Shown piece after piece: positions 35,271 to 43,428 of a stretch of 49,026 nt of DNA; position 1 is the first letter of the stretch, and every line of letters begins with the position of its first letter. Origin of the DNA: Streptomyces otsuchiensis (GTDB taxonomy: Bacteria > Actinomycetota > Actinomycetes > Streptomycetales > Streptomycetaceae). The DNA lies in assembly GCF_004305975.1 (NCBI RefSeq), contig NZ_BHZI01000005.1, positions 1 through 49,026 on the forward strand. The letters run 5' to 3'. Position numbers and translations under genes: made by a program. Below the pieces are notes generated by a model. That model did no database searches, was not told where the DNA came from, and worked only from the letters and a program-made list of their open reading frames with translations.

Positions 35271-35826
35271 CGACCACGCCTTCCGGCTCGACGACAGGAG
35301 CGGGGCGTGGCCCCGGCGGCTGCAGTGCGGCGACTGTACCCGGCGGTATGCGGCACTCACAATCTTCCCGGGGCTTCGCCGGGGCAGGAAACGGGCATTC
35401 GGTCGTCTTTCGCGGGACCGGCCATGAGTGTTCCACTGGACATTCGATTAATGTTCGAACATGCGGCGTCTTTCCGTATCTCCGTGCGGTCGCCCGGTGG
35501 CGCCGATCCGCTGGTCGCGTCGGCGGTCGCGGAGCGGTCCGGCGTTTCCGGGTCTTCTCTCGACTGTGCAGTTTTCGTGACCGGCCGCCCCGGGTGTGGG
35601 TGTGGGCCGTTCGGTGCCCGGCTGCCGGACTGCGCCCGCTTCGCCCGTTCGGTCACCGCCACCGCCACCGTCGCCGGCCGGTGCCGCCGACCGGCTACCG
35701 AACGTCATCGTCGGTCGACAGCCGTGTGATTTCCCCCTCTGTGCGTATCGCGAACGCCCCGCCGTGCGAGATGCTGTTGCTAACGCGCGTTCACTCGGCA
35801 CTGTGGCCGGGGCTTGGGAGGTAGAG
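35271..35826. other. Divergent intergenic region between the M23 and icmB genes
   Basis: 556 bp. Contents: the M23 promoter candidate (35333-35362), a perfect 12-bp palindrome ATGTTCGAACAT (35451-35462) in a locally AT-richer patch, and a perfect 10-bp palindrome AACGCGCGTT (35782-35791) 36 bp upstream of the icmB start. A plus-strand frame starting at 35424 (MSVPLDIRLMFEHAA...) is open but lacks convincing third-position bias, and I do not call it. Confidence 0.5.
35333..35362 (-). promoter_or_regulatory. Promoter candidate for the M23 peptidase gene
   Basis: On the minus strand TTGTGA and TACAGT are separated by 18 bp, a good principal-sigma match, with the expected start about 55 nt before the GTG. 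Confidence 0.5.
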
Positions 35827-36231
35827 ATGGATGTGTCGGGTCCGATCCGTGTCGTGGTCGCGAAGCCGGGACTCGACGGGCATGACCGGGGAGCCAAGGT
35901 CATCGCCCGTGCGCTGCGGGACGCTGGCATGGAGGTCATCTACACCGGGCTCCACCAGACCCCGGAGCAGATCGTGGACACCGCGATCCAGGAGGACGCC
36001 GACGCCATCGGGCTGTCGATCCTCTCCGGAGCGCACAACACGCTCTTCGCCAAGGTGATCGAGCTGCTGAAGGAGCGTGACGCCGCCGACATCACGGTCT
36101 TCGGGGGCGGGATCATCCCCGAGGGTGACATCGCACCGCTCAAGCAGCAGGGTGTCGCCGAGATCTTCACGCCGGGGGCGCCCACCGGCGATGTCGTGGC
36201 GTGGGTGCGGGCACACGCCCGGGCCGCCTGA
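35827..36231 (+). CDS. icmB: Isobutyryl-CoA mutase small (B12-binding) subunit
   Basis: Coenzyme-B12-binding subunit of 134 residues for the interconversion of isobutyryl-CoA and n-butyryl-CoA. It has the lower-ligand motif DGHDRG with His19, followed by [11 protein letters not shown] and [10 protein letters not shown], the three signatures of a cobalamin-binding Rossmann domain. The length matches stand-alone IcmB; the large catalytic subunit IcmA is not in this window. A strong gggaggt site lies 5 nt before the ATG. It could equally serve another acyl-CoA mutase large subunit (such as the hydroxyisobutyryl or methylmalonyl type), but the short form fits IcmB best. Confidence 0.88.
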   Translation: MDVSGPIRVVVAKPGLDGHDRGAKVIARALRDAGMEVIYTGLHQTPEQIVDTAIQEDADAIGLSILSGAHNTLFAKVIELLKERDAADITVFGGGIIPEGDIAPLKQQGVAEIFTPGAPTGDVVAWVRAHARAA

Positions 36232-36282
36232 CCGCGCAGCCGTCGTCACACGTCCCGGTCGAGGGTCACCCCTGTGGCCGGA

Positions 36283-36320
36283 CGCCGGGCGGGCGCCGCG
36301 TGAGCGGCCTCCGCCCGGCG
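36283..36320. terminator. Convergent terminator
   Basis: Outer stem cgccgggcgg / ccgcccggcg (10 bp) with an inner gccgc-gtga-gcggc hairpin, between icmB and the DUF5691 gene. Confidence 0.65.
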
Positions 36321-36325
36321 CTGCT

Positions 36326-38158
36326 TCAGCGGGCCGGGCGGGTTTCCAGCTCGGCGCGCATCACCTCCCGCAGCTCCAGGGTGTCGGCCAGCTGGCGGAA
36401 CGCCGCCGCCCACTGCTCGCCGCGAGTCGGCCCGCCGCCGCGCCTCGGCGCGGGCTGCGACGCGTCACCGGCCGCCGCGGCGGCCTCCCGCCGGGCCTTC
36501 TCCGCGGCCTCCGCCTCGACCTCGACCGCGCGGTCCGCCTCCGGTATCAGCACGCTCAGCAGGGCGCGGCCGACGGCCGGATCCAGGTGCTGCTGGGCGA
36601 GTCCCAGCACCCCGGAGTAGTGGTTCGGGTGCGAGGCCCCGCGCCGCAGCGCCGCGTGGAAGCCGCCCATCACAGCCTTCGCGAGCGGCGGCGGCCAGGG
36701 GGTCGGGCAGTCGGCCAGGACCCGATAGGCGTCGGTCAGGCCCTTGGCCGAGATGAAACCGGTGGCCCACGCGGTTCTGTCCGCCGGGGGCATCAGTGAC
36801 AGCAGCGTCGCGGCACGGTCCGCCGCCTCGGCGACAGGGGCGTCCGGCGGGCCGAGCAGAGCCCGCGCCCAGGCGGCGTCGCGCTGGTGCACCGCCGCCC
36901 GGGACCACGCGGCGTGCAGGTCGTCCCGCCAGTCGTCGGCGACGGGCAGGGCGACGATCTCCTCCGGGGTCCGCCCGCCCAGGTGCGCGCTCCACCGCCC
37001 CAGCGAGGCGGCCTCCACCACCTGCGTCAGCCACCAGGACCGCTCCCCTCGGCCCTGCGGGGGCTTCGCCACCACGCCGTCCCTGGTCATCGCCGCGTCG
37101 CACTCCGGCGGCGGTTCGACGACCAGGGTGTCCGTCGAGTACGCACCGGTGCGGTCCAGGGCGACGCAGGCGCCGGCACGGACGGCCATGCGCCCGGCCA
37201 GGGCCGACCCGGGGAGCACGGAGAGCAGTTCGGCGGCGGTGGCCCGAACCGTCCTGCCGCGGTCGGTCAGCGCCGCCTCCAGGAAGGGCTCGTCCCCCGG
37301 GTACAGCTCCTCGCGGAGCGCGTCGAGGAACATCAGCCGGTCCTCGGCCCGCTCCTGGGACCAGGTGGAGACGAGCAGTTCGCGCCCCGCCTCCGGGTCG
37401 GCGGCGCGCAGCGCGGTCAGCGCGCCGACCCGCTCGGCGAACAGTCCCTCCTCCCACAGCCGCCGCTGCCGTTCGGCCCGGTCCGCGCCGTCCGGGCCGT
37501 CGGAGCCGTCCGAGCCCTTCGAGCCCGGCTGACCGGAGCCGGAGGCGGCCGTAGCCGTCCCGGCCGGTGCGGCACGCAGCGCGAACCGCCACTCGGGGCG
37601 CAGCGCGGCCAGCCACAGGCCGCGCGGTCCCGCGAAGGTCAGGACCGCCGCCCGCAGGTCCGTGCGATGCCGGGCGGCGTCCAGCAGCTCGGGTATCTGC
37701 CAGGGCGGGGGCCGGTATCCCTGTTCGTTGGCGATCTCCAGCCACTCCGGCGCCAGCGCCGCGAGGTCTCCGCCCGTCGTGTTCCAGCCGCGGGCGGCGG
37801 TGCTCCGCAGGGCGTACCGCACCAGATGGGTCAGCCGGAGCGCCGCCGCCCGTGGCAAGGGGGGACGGGGGTCGGCGCCGGCCGGCTCCGGAGCACCGGT
37901 GGCCGCTGCCGGAGTGAGCCCGGCGCGGCCCCGCACGGTGCGGACGGCGGCCAGTACCAGCAGGGCCGGGCCGGAACCGCCGGGCAGGGCCCGCCGTTCG
38001 CGCCCCAGCAGGGCGGCGCCGACCAGTTCGTCCCACTCCGCCGTGGCCGTCCCCCCGTCTGTGGCGGAGTCCGCGTCACCGGTGGGAGCGGCGCACGTCA
38101 TCCTCGCCGTCTCCGCCGCGGCCGGTCCTCCGGCTGTCGTGCTCTCGGCCGTTGTCAC
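36326..38158 (-). CDS. DUF5691 family protein (SWIM-linked)
   Basis: A 610-residue, mostly helical cytoplasmic protein with no signal or membrane helix. Stretches such as WDELVGAALLGRERR near the start, and later RGWNTTGGDLAALAPEW and GLFAERVGALTALRA, suggest the DUF5691 family, which I know to sit next to SWIM, MoxR and VWA genes in actinobacteria. HEAT/ARM-like helical pairs are likely. A short Gly/Ser/Asp insert lies near residues 205-225, and the last 80 residues include a charged, Glu/Ala/Arg-rich helix. The start GTG overlaps the SWIM stop by 4 bp (GTGA), so the two are translationally coupled. It should act with the SWIM protein and the divergent MoxR-VWA operon; biochemical function is unknown. 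Confidence 0.8.
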   Translation of the reverse strand: MTTAESTTAGGPAAAETARMTCAAPTGDADSATDGGTATAEWDELVGAALLGRERRALPGGSGPALLVLAAVRTVRGRAGLTPAAATGAPEPAGADPRPPLPRAAALRLTHLVRYALRSTAARGWNTTGGDLAALAPEWLEIANEQGYRPPPWQIPELLDAARHRTDLRAAVLTFAGPRGLWLAALRPEWRFALRAAPAGTATAASGSGQPGSKGSDGSDGPDGADRAERQRRLWEEGLFAERVGALTALRAADPEAGRELLVSTWSQERAEDRLMFLDALREELYPGDEPFLEAALTDRGRTVRATAAELLSVLPGSALAGRMAVRAGACVALDRTGAYSTDTLVVEPPPECDAAMTRDGVVAKPPQGRGERSWWLTQVVEAASLGRWSAHLGGRTPEEIVALPVADDWRDDLHAAWSRAAVHQRDAAWARALLGPPDAPVAEAADRAATLLSLMPPADRTAWATGFISAKGLTDAYRVLADCPTPWPPPLAKAVMGGFHAALRRGASHPNHYSGVLGLAQQHLDPAVGRALLSVLIPEADRAVEVEAEAAEKARREAAAAAGDASQPAPRRGGGPTRGEQWAAAFRQLADTLELREVMRAELETRPAR

Positions 38159-39552
38159 AGCTCTACCGCCTCTCCGTCGGACCAGACCGTGTGGGGGCGG
38201 AAGCCGTCGGCGCCGATCTCCCCGAAGACCGTCACAGGCGCTCCGCCCGAAGCGGCGGCGAGCCGCCAGTAGCTCTTCTCACCGGAACAGCGCAGCGGGA
38301 CGGCCGCCCCTTCCGTGTCCGCCAGCCGCCAGCCGGTGTCACCGGCCGTCACCGGATCGTCCGTCGCCCCGCGTTCGCCGGGTATCGGTGTGACCGCTGC
38401 GAGCACCACCGGGCGGCTGCTGAGCCAGGGGTCCTCCGCCAGCGCCCCGCCGTACTCGGCGAGCGCCGCGGCCAGGGTCGTCCCCGGCGGCGTGGCGCCG
38501 CTGGAGGCGAGGGGGCCGTGGTGGGTGGCGATCGTGGCCCGCAGCTGGCCGCCGCCCGGGTAGATCGCGAGGTCGGCGTCGAACTCCGAGCCGGGCGGAA
38601 GCGCCAGTTCGGGTGTCCGCTGCGCGGCGCCGAACGACAGCAGCATCGCGGTGCGGCCCTCGCGACGCCCCCGCAGCCAGATCCGGCGGACCGTCAGCCG
38701 CTCCTCCTGGGTGTCCTTCATCGCCAGGACCAGCCAGTGATCGCGCACCAGGGTGCCCGCACCGCTGTGTTCCGCGATCAGCGCGGCGGAGTCGACGGGG
38801 ACGCCCACCCGTGAGCGAACCGTGGCGGCCAGGGAGTCGGGCAGTTCGTCGACCCGTGGATACGCCCGGACGAGCAGATGCAGAAGCGCGCACTCGGTCA
38901 GCATCCGGGAGGGCCAGCCGGGGCCCGAGGAGGGGATCGCCGCCAGCTCCCGGACGCGGGCGGCGAGGCCCGGCGCCTGGGCGTCGACCATCCGCGCGGC
39001 CATGTCGTTCCAGGCCGCGTAGCCGAGCCGTTCGGCGCCGGCCAGTCCGCCGTCCACGAGGTCGCCGAGCCGCCGCTCCAGTTCGGAGGCGCCGTCGGCG
39101 ATGCGCTGCGAGCGCCGCTCGGCGCGCTTGCGGGCGGCCTTCTCGTCGACCGGCGGTGCCCCGGCCCCCGACGCGGCCCCGGCCTCGGCCCGTTGTCTGC
39201 GGCCGGCCAGCCACTTCTCCGCCCACTCCGGTGGCTCGGGACCGCTGACCACCGCGGTCCCCGCACTGTCCTGTGCCCACAGCAGCAACAGCCCGAGGGC
39301 GTGCTTGCAGGGGAACTTCCGGCTCGGGCAACTGCACTTGTACCCGGGCACCGCCGTGTCGGCCAGATCGACCGCCGTCATGTACGGCTTGCTGCCACTG
39401 CCTTTGCACAGCCCCCACAAGGAGTCACCCCGCCGCGCCGCCCCGGACCACGGGCCCGGCGCGGAGAGCTTGATGCCCGCCTTGCGTGACGCTGCGTCAG
39501 GGGCAAGCCCCAACACTTGTTCCGCTGACCAGCGGACCTGTTCTCCCGTCAT
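38155..39552 (-). CDS. SWIM zinc-finger protein
   Basis: A 465-residue protein with one clear SWIM finger: Cys73, Cys75, Cys82 and His84 in KCSCPSRKFPCKHALGLLL, the CxC...CxH pattern that binds zinc and commonly mediates nucleic-acid or protein contacts. The segment before it (VRWSAEQVLGLAPDAASRKAG) is typical of SWIM proteins linked to DUF5691. The remainder is helical and beta-rich without a family I recognise. ATG 39552 lies 7 nt after TAGCGT, so the message is likely leaderless, and TTGTCAGTG lies exactly 8 nt before that hexamer, the layout of a RecA-independent DNA-damage promoter. First gene of the SWIM-DUF5691 unit. Confidence 0.87.
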   Translation of the reverse strand: MTGEQVRWSAEQVLGLAPDAASRKAGIKLSAPGPWSGAARRGDSLWGLCKGSGSKPYMTAVDLADTAVPGYKCSCPSRKFPCKHALGLLLLWAQDSAGTAVVSGPEPPEWAEKWLAGRRQRAEAGAASGAGAPPVDEKAARKRAERRSQRIADGASELERRLGDLVDGGLAGAERLGYAAWNDMAARMVDAQAPGLAARVRELAAIPSSGPGWPSRMLTECALLHLLVRAYPRVDELPDSLAATVRSRVGVPVDSAALIAEHSGAGTLVRDHWLVLAMKDTQEERLTVRRIWLRGRREGRTAMLLSFGAAQRTPELALPPGSEFDADLAIYPGGGQLRATIATHHGPLASSGATPPGTTLAAALAEYGGALAEDPWLSSRPVVLAAVTPIPGERGATDDPVTAGDTGWRLADTEGAAVPLRCSGEKSYWRLAAASGGAPVTVFGEIGADGFRPHTVWSDGEAVEL

Positions 39553-39559
39553 GCACCGA

Positions 39560-39582
39560 ACGCTAGGCCCGGCCACTGACAA
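39560..39582 (-). promoter_or_regulatory. RecA-NDp-type (PafBC) DNA-damage promoter of the SWIM-DUF5691 operon
   Basis: Minus strand: TTGTCAGTG, 8 nt, TAGCGT, then 7 nt to the SWIM ATG. This fits the published consensus TTGTCRGTG-N8-TAnnnT for LexA-independent damage promoters of mycobacteria and relatives, recognised with the PafBC activator. Confidence 0.75.
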
Positions 39583-39693
39583 CCGGCCGTCGCACGAGGC
39601 GGTCCACAGAGATTCCACAATCCTCGTTGCCCTTGCGGCACATGGGTTCAGGGGTCATTCGTCGCCCCGTCAGATCTCTCCGGGCAGCGAGAT

Positions 39694-39716
39694 TGTCAGT
39701 GGCCGCGTGCAGAGTG
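39694..39716 (+). promoter_or_regulatory. RecA-NDp-type (PafBC) DNA-damage promoter of the MoxR operon
   Basis: Plus strand: TTGTCAGTG, 8 nt, CAGAGT. The upstream element is perfect and the spacing exact; the -10 has C for T at its first position. Transcription would start near 39723, giving a leader of about 143 nt. Confidence 0.65.
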
Positions 39717-39865
39717 TCCTTCAGCGATCGACGGCCATGCCGGTGACGTGGAGCACATGGTGTTCCGCGCTGCCTGTAACCCTCGGTCACCGTTTTTCCG
39801 GCTATGCCGGACCATCGCGGCCGCGCCCGACCCACCGCACGCGCCGCCCACCAGAGGGGGAACCC

Positions 39866-40990
39866 ATGAGTGCCGAAGCCAACGGGAAGGCAGTGCTGCG
39901 TGCGCACGCCGAGGACGCCTTCGCCGACGAACTGAAGGCGCTCGCCGCCGCCGACGACCGGCCCCGCCCGGAACGCTGGCAGCTCTCGCCGTGGGCCGTC
40001 GCCACCTACCTGCTCGGCGGCACCCTGCCCGACGGCACCGTCATCACACCCAAGTACGTGGGCCCGCGTCGCATCGTGGAGGTCGCCGTCACCACTCTTG
40101 CCACCGACCGCGCGCTGCTGCTGCTCGGCGTCCCCGGTACCGCCAAGACCTGGGTCTCCGAGCACCTGGCCGCCGCCGTCAGCGGCGACTCCACCCTGCT
40201 GGTGCAGGGAACGGCGGGCACCTCCGAGGAGGCGGTCCGCTACGGCTGGAACTACGCCCAGCTGCTGGCGAAGGGCCCCAGCCACGAGGCGATGGTGCCC
40301 AGCCCGGTGATGCGGGCCATGTCGGACGGCATGATCGCCCGCGTCGAGGAACTCACCCGAATCCCGGCGGACGTGCAGGACACCCTGATCACCATCCTCT
40401 CGGAGAAGACCCTGCCCGTGCCGGAACTGGCCGACGAGGTCCAGGCCGTCAGCGGCTTCAACCTCATCGCCACCGCCAACGACCGCGACAAGGGCGTCAA
40501 CGAACTCTCCAGCGCCCTGCGCCGCCGCTTCAACACCGTGGTGCTGCCGCTGCCCGCCACCGCCGAGGCCGAGGTGGAGATCGTCTCCCGCCGCGTCGAC
40601 CAGCTCGGCCGTTCCCTCCGGCTGCCGCCCGCGCCGGACGGCATCGACGAGATCCGCCGCGTGGTCACCGTCTTCCGTGAGCTGCGCAACGGTGCCACCT
40701 CGGACGGCCGGACCAAGCTCAAGTCGCCCTCCGGCACCCTCTCCACCGCCGAGGCCATCTCCGTCGTCACCAACGGCATCGCCCTCGCCACGCACTTCGG
40801 CGACGGCGTGCTGCGCGCCGCCGACGTCGCCGCGGGCATCCAGGGCGCCGTCATCCGTGATCCGGCCGCCGACGCGGTGGTCTGGCAGGAGTACCTGGAG
40901 ACCGTGGTCCGCGAGCGGGACGGCTGGAAGGACTTCTACCGTGCCGCCCGCGAGGCCGCCTCCGACCGCCCGCACGGGGTGGGCGCATGA
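39866..40990 (+). CDS. MoxR-type AAA+ ATPase
   Basis: A 374-residue MoxR/RavA-like AAA+ ATPase. Walker A is GVPGTAKT (88-95, Lys94); Walker B is shifted toward the family form at ARVEELTRIPADVQDTL; sensor 1 is FNLIATANDRDKGV, and the arginine-finger region is SSALRRRFNTVVLPLP. MoxR ATPases usually work with VWA proteins as chaperones that assemble or remodel a target. The VWA gene is the third gene of this operon. ATG 39866 follows agaggggg. The frame is open far upstream but without coding bias there. The stop overlaps the next start by 4 bp (ATGA). A DNA-damage-type promoter lies 150 bp upstream. Confidence 0.93.
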   Translation: MSAEANGKAVLRAHAEDAFADELKALAAADDRPRPERWQLSPWAVATYLLGGTLPDGTVITPKYVGPRRIVEVAVTTLATDRALLLLGVPGTAKTWVSEHLAAAVSGDSTLLVQGTAGTSEEAVRYGWNYAQLLAKGPSHEAMVPSPVMRAMSDGMIARVEELTRIPADVQDTLITILSEKTLPVPELADEVQAVSGFNLIATANDRDKGVNELSSALRRRFNTVVLPLPATAEAEVEIVSRRVDQLGRSLRLPPAPDGIDEIRRVVTVFRELRNGATSDGRTKLKSPSGTLSTAEAISVVTNGIALATHFGDGVLRAADVAAGIQGAVIRDPAADAVVWQEYLETVVRERDGWKDFYRAAREAASDRPHGVGA

Positions 40991-43428
40991 CCGCCGGGCC
41001 GCTGCTTCTCGGTATCCGCCACCACGGCCCCGGCTCGGCCCGCGCCGTGCGGGCCGCCCTGGAGGCGCGCCGGCCGTCGGTGCTGCTCGTCGAGGGCCCG
41101 CCCGAGGCCGACGCCGTGGTGGAACTGGCCGCCGACAAGGGGATGGTGCCGCCCGTGGCGCTGGTGGCGCACGCCACCCAGGAGACCGGCCGGGCGGCGT
41201 TCTGGCCGCTCGCCTCCTTCTCCCCGGAGTGGATCGCCATCCGCTGGGCCCTGGACAACCGGGTGCCCGTCCGTTTCATCGACCTGCCGGCGGCGCACAC
41301 CCTGGCCGAGCCGGACCGGACGGAGGACGAAGCCACCGGTACCGCGCCGGAGCCCGCCCCAGGAGACGGCGAGGGCGATGGGGAGGGCGTTGGGGACGGC
41401 GACGCCGAACAGCCCGCCGTGCCCGGGGCCGGGCAGCCGGAGGGCGGCGAGGTCCTGCGGATCGACCCCCTGGCCGTGCTCGCCGAGGCCGCCGGGTACG
41501 ACGACCCGGAACGCTGGTGGGAGGACGTCGTCGAGCACCGTGGCGACGCCGATGACCCGATCGCCCCGTTCACCGCCGTGGAAGAGGCGATGACGGAGCT
41601 GCGCGCGGCCCACGGCGACGGCGGCCACCGTCGCGACCCGGCCCGCGAGGCCCATATGCGGCTGCGGCTGCGCGAGGCCCGCAAGGAGTTCGGAGACGAG
41701 GCGGTCGCCGTCGTCTGCGGCGCCTGGCACGTCCCGGCCCTCCGGGAACAGCGCACCGTCACCGCCGACCGCGCCCTGCTCAAGGGCCTGCCCAAGGTCA
41801 GGACCGAGGTCACCTGGGTGCCCTGGACACACCGCCGACTGGGGCGGGCCAGCGGCTACGGAGCCGGGATCGACTCCCCGGGCTGGTACGGACACCTCTT
41901 CGACAGCGCCGACCGGCCGATCGCCCGCTGGATGACCAAGATCGCCGGCCTGTTCCGCGACGAGGGCCGGCCGATCTCCTCCGCCCATGTGATCGAGGCC
42001 GTGCGTCTCGCGGAGACGCTCGCGGTGATGCGTGGCCGGCCGCTGGCGGGCCTCGGCGAGACACTCGACGCCGTCCGGTCGGTGATGTGCGAGGGCTCGG
42101 ACGTCCCGCTGGCACTGATCCAGGACCGGCTGATCGTTGGTGACGTCCTGGGGGAGGTGCCCGACGCCGCACCCGCCGTGCCGCTCCAGCGCGACCTCAC
42201 CGCGTTGCAGCGTTCGCTCCGGCTCAAGCCCGAGGCCGGGGAACGCGAGCTCGACCTCGACCTCCGCAAGGAGAACGACGCCGCCCGCAGCAGGCTCCTC
42301 TACCGGCTCGGCATGCTCTCCGTGCCCTGGGGCCGGCGCGCCAACGGCTCGGGCACGGGCACGTTCCGCGAGCGCTGGCGGCTGGAATGGCAGCCCGAAC
42401 TGGCGGTCCGGGTCGCCGAGGCCGGGGTCTGGGGCACCACGGTCGAGCACGCGGCCGGCGCCCGAGCCCGGTCGGACGCCGCCGAGGCCACCACCCTCGC
42501 GGAGCTCACCACCCTCGCGGAGAGCTGTCTGCTGGCCGGGCTCGACGAGGCGCTGCCGGAGGTGATGCGCGCTCTCGCGGACCGCGCCGCCCTCGACAGC
42601 GACGTCGGACGGCTCGCCGCCGCGCTGCCCGCACTGGTGCGCTCGGTGCGCTACGGCGACGTGCGGGCCACCGGCGGCGCCGCCCTGCGGCGGGTGGCGG
42701 AGGGGCTCGCCGAGCGGGTCTGCGTCGGGCTCGCGCCCGCATCCTCCGGGCTGGACGCCGCCGGCGCCGCGGAGCTGCGCGGACACATCGAGTCCGCGCA
42801 CAGCGCCATCGGCCTGCTCGATGACGAGGAGCTGCGCGGACGCTGGCGCGCGGCGCTGCGCCGGCTCACCGAGCGCCAGGCCACCCCGGCGCTGCTGCGC
42901 GGCCGGGCCGCCCGGCTGCTGCTGGACGAGGGCGAGCTGCCCGAGGAGGACGCCGAGCGGCTGATGGGCCTGGAACTCTCACCCGGCAACCCACCCGCGC
43001 AGGCAGCGGGCTGGGTGGAGGGCTTCCTGGCCGGCGGCGGGCTGCTGCTGGTCCACGACGAGCGGCTGCTCGGCCTGCTCGACGCCTGGCTGTCGGCGGT
43101 CCCGCGCGACTCCTTCGAGGACGTGCTGCCGCTGCTGCGGCGGACGTTCACCGCCTTCGACTCCGGCGTCCGCCGGTCGGTCGGTGAACTGGCACGCCGT
43201 GGGCCGGGGCGCGGCACCGGCACGGTGGCGGCTCGTGGCCACTTCCCGGGCTTCGGCGAAGAGCCGGACACCGCGCGGGCCGACGCGGTGCTGCCGGTGT
43301 TGCGGCTGCTGCTGGGCACCCCGCCGGCCACTCCTTCCGTCACCCCCTCTCCCACCGATCGATCCACGACCACCGCCTCCTCTCCGGCTGCCGCCCCGGC
43401 CGTCGCCCCGATCGGAGCCTCCTCATGA
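40987..43428 (+). CDS. DUF5682 family protein, possible Tiki/TraB-like hydrolase
   Basis: An 813-residue protein without membrane helices. The N-terminal 270 residues look like the Tiki/TraB/EreA superfamily: GIRH at 9-12 within GIRHHGPGSA, a glutamate at 36 (LLVEGPPEAD) and GAWH at 245-248 within VVCGAWHVPAL. That gives the paired GxxH motifs plus acidic residue of that group, with a Gly/Asp/Glu-rich insert near 115-155. The central and C-terminal 500 residues are helical, with repeated Leu/Arg/Ala-rich units, and the last 40 are a Thr/Ser/Pro tail. Start and stop both overlap neighbours by 4 bp, so it is made in step with MoxR and VWA. I know it as DUF5682; catalytic activity is inference. 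Confidence 0.82.
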   Translation: MTAGPLLLGIRHHGPGSARAVRAALEARRPSVLLVEGPPEADAVVELAADKGMVPPVALVAHATQETGRAAFWPLASFSPEWIAIRWALDNRVPVRFIDLPAAHTLAEPDRTEDEATGTAPEPAPGDGEGDGEGVGDGDAEQPAVPGAGQPEGGEVLRIDPLAVLAEAAGYDDPERWWEDVVEHRGDADDPIAPFTAVEEAMTELRAAHGDGGHRRDPAREAHMRLRLREARKEFGDEAVAVVCGAWHVPALREQRTVTADRALLKGLPKVRTEVTWVPWTHRRLGRASGYGAGIDSPGWYGHLFDSADRPIARWMTKIAGLFRDEGRPISSAHVIEAVRLAETLAVMRGRPLAGLGETLDAVRSVMCEGSDVPLALIQDRLIVGDVLGEVPDAAPAVPLQRDLTALQRSLRLKPEAGERELDLDLRKENDAARSRLLYRLGMLSVPWGRRANGSGTGTFRERWRLEWQPELAVRVAEAGVWGTTVEHAAGARARSDAAEATTLAELTTLAESCLLAGLDEALPEVMRALADRAALDSDVGRLAAALPALVRSVRYGDVRATGGAALRRVAEGLAERVCVGLAPASSGLDAAGAAELRGHIESAHSAIGLLDDEELRGRWRAALRRLTERQATPALLRGRAARLLLDEGELPEEDAERLMGLELSPGNPPAQAAGWVEGFLAGGGLLLVHDERLLGLLDAWLSAVPRDSFEDVLPLLRRTFTAFDSGVRRSVGELARRGPGRGTGTVAARGHFPGFGEEPDTARADAVLPVLRLLLGTPPATPSVTPSPTDRSTTTASSPAAAPAVAPIGASS

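Larger units (their letters stand above)
39553..39865. other. Divergent control region of the SWIM and MoxR operons
   Basis: 313 bp with no gene. It contains two outward-facing damage-type promoters, seen as a perfect 13-bp inverted repeat (cggccactgacaa at 39570-39582; ttgtcagtggccg at 39694-39706). On the MoxR side it also holds a leader of about 143 nt with a small ccggctatgccgg hairpin and the agaggggg ribosome site. Confidence 0.75.

Noticed and set aside
35451-35462. ATGTTCGAACAT as a LexA (SOS) box
   Set aside because: The actinobacterial box needs CGAAC and GTTCG separated by 4 nt; here the halves overlap, so the spacing does not fit.
35424-35729. Plus-strand frame MSVPLDIRLMFEHAA...
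   Set aside because: Reads protein-like at first but lacks third-position G/C bias and turns into low-complexity; no family.
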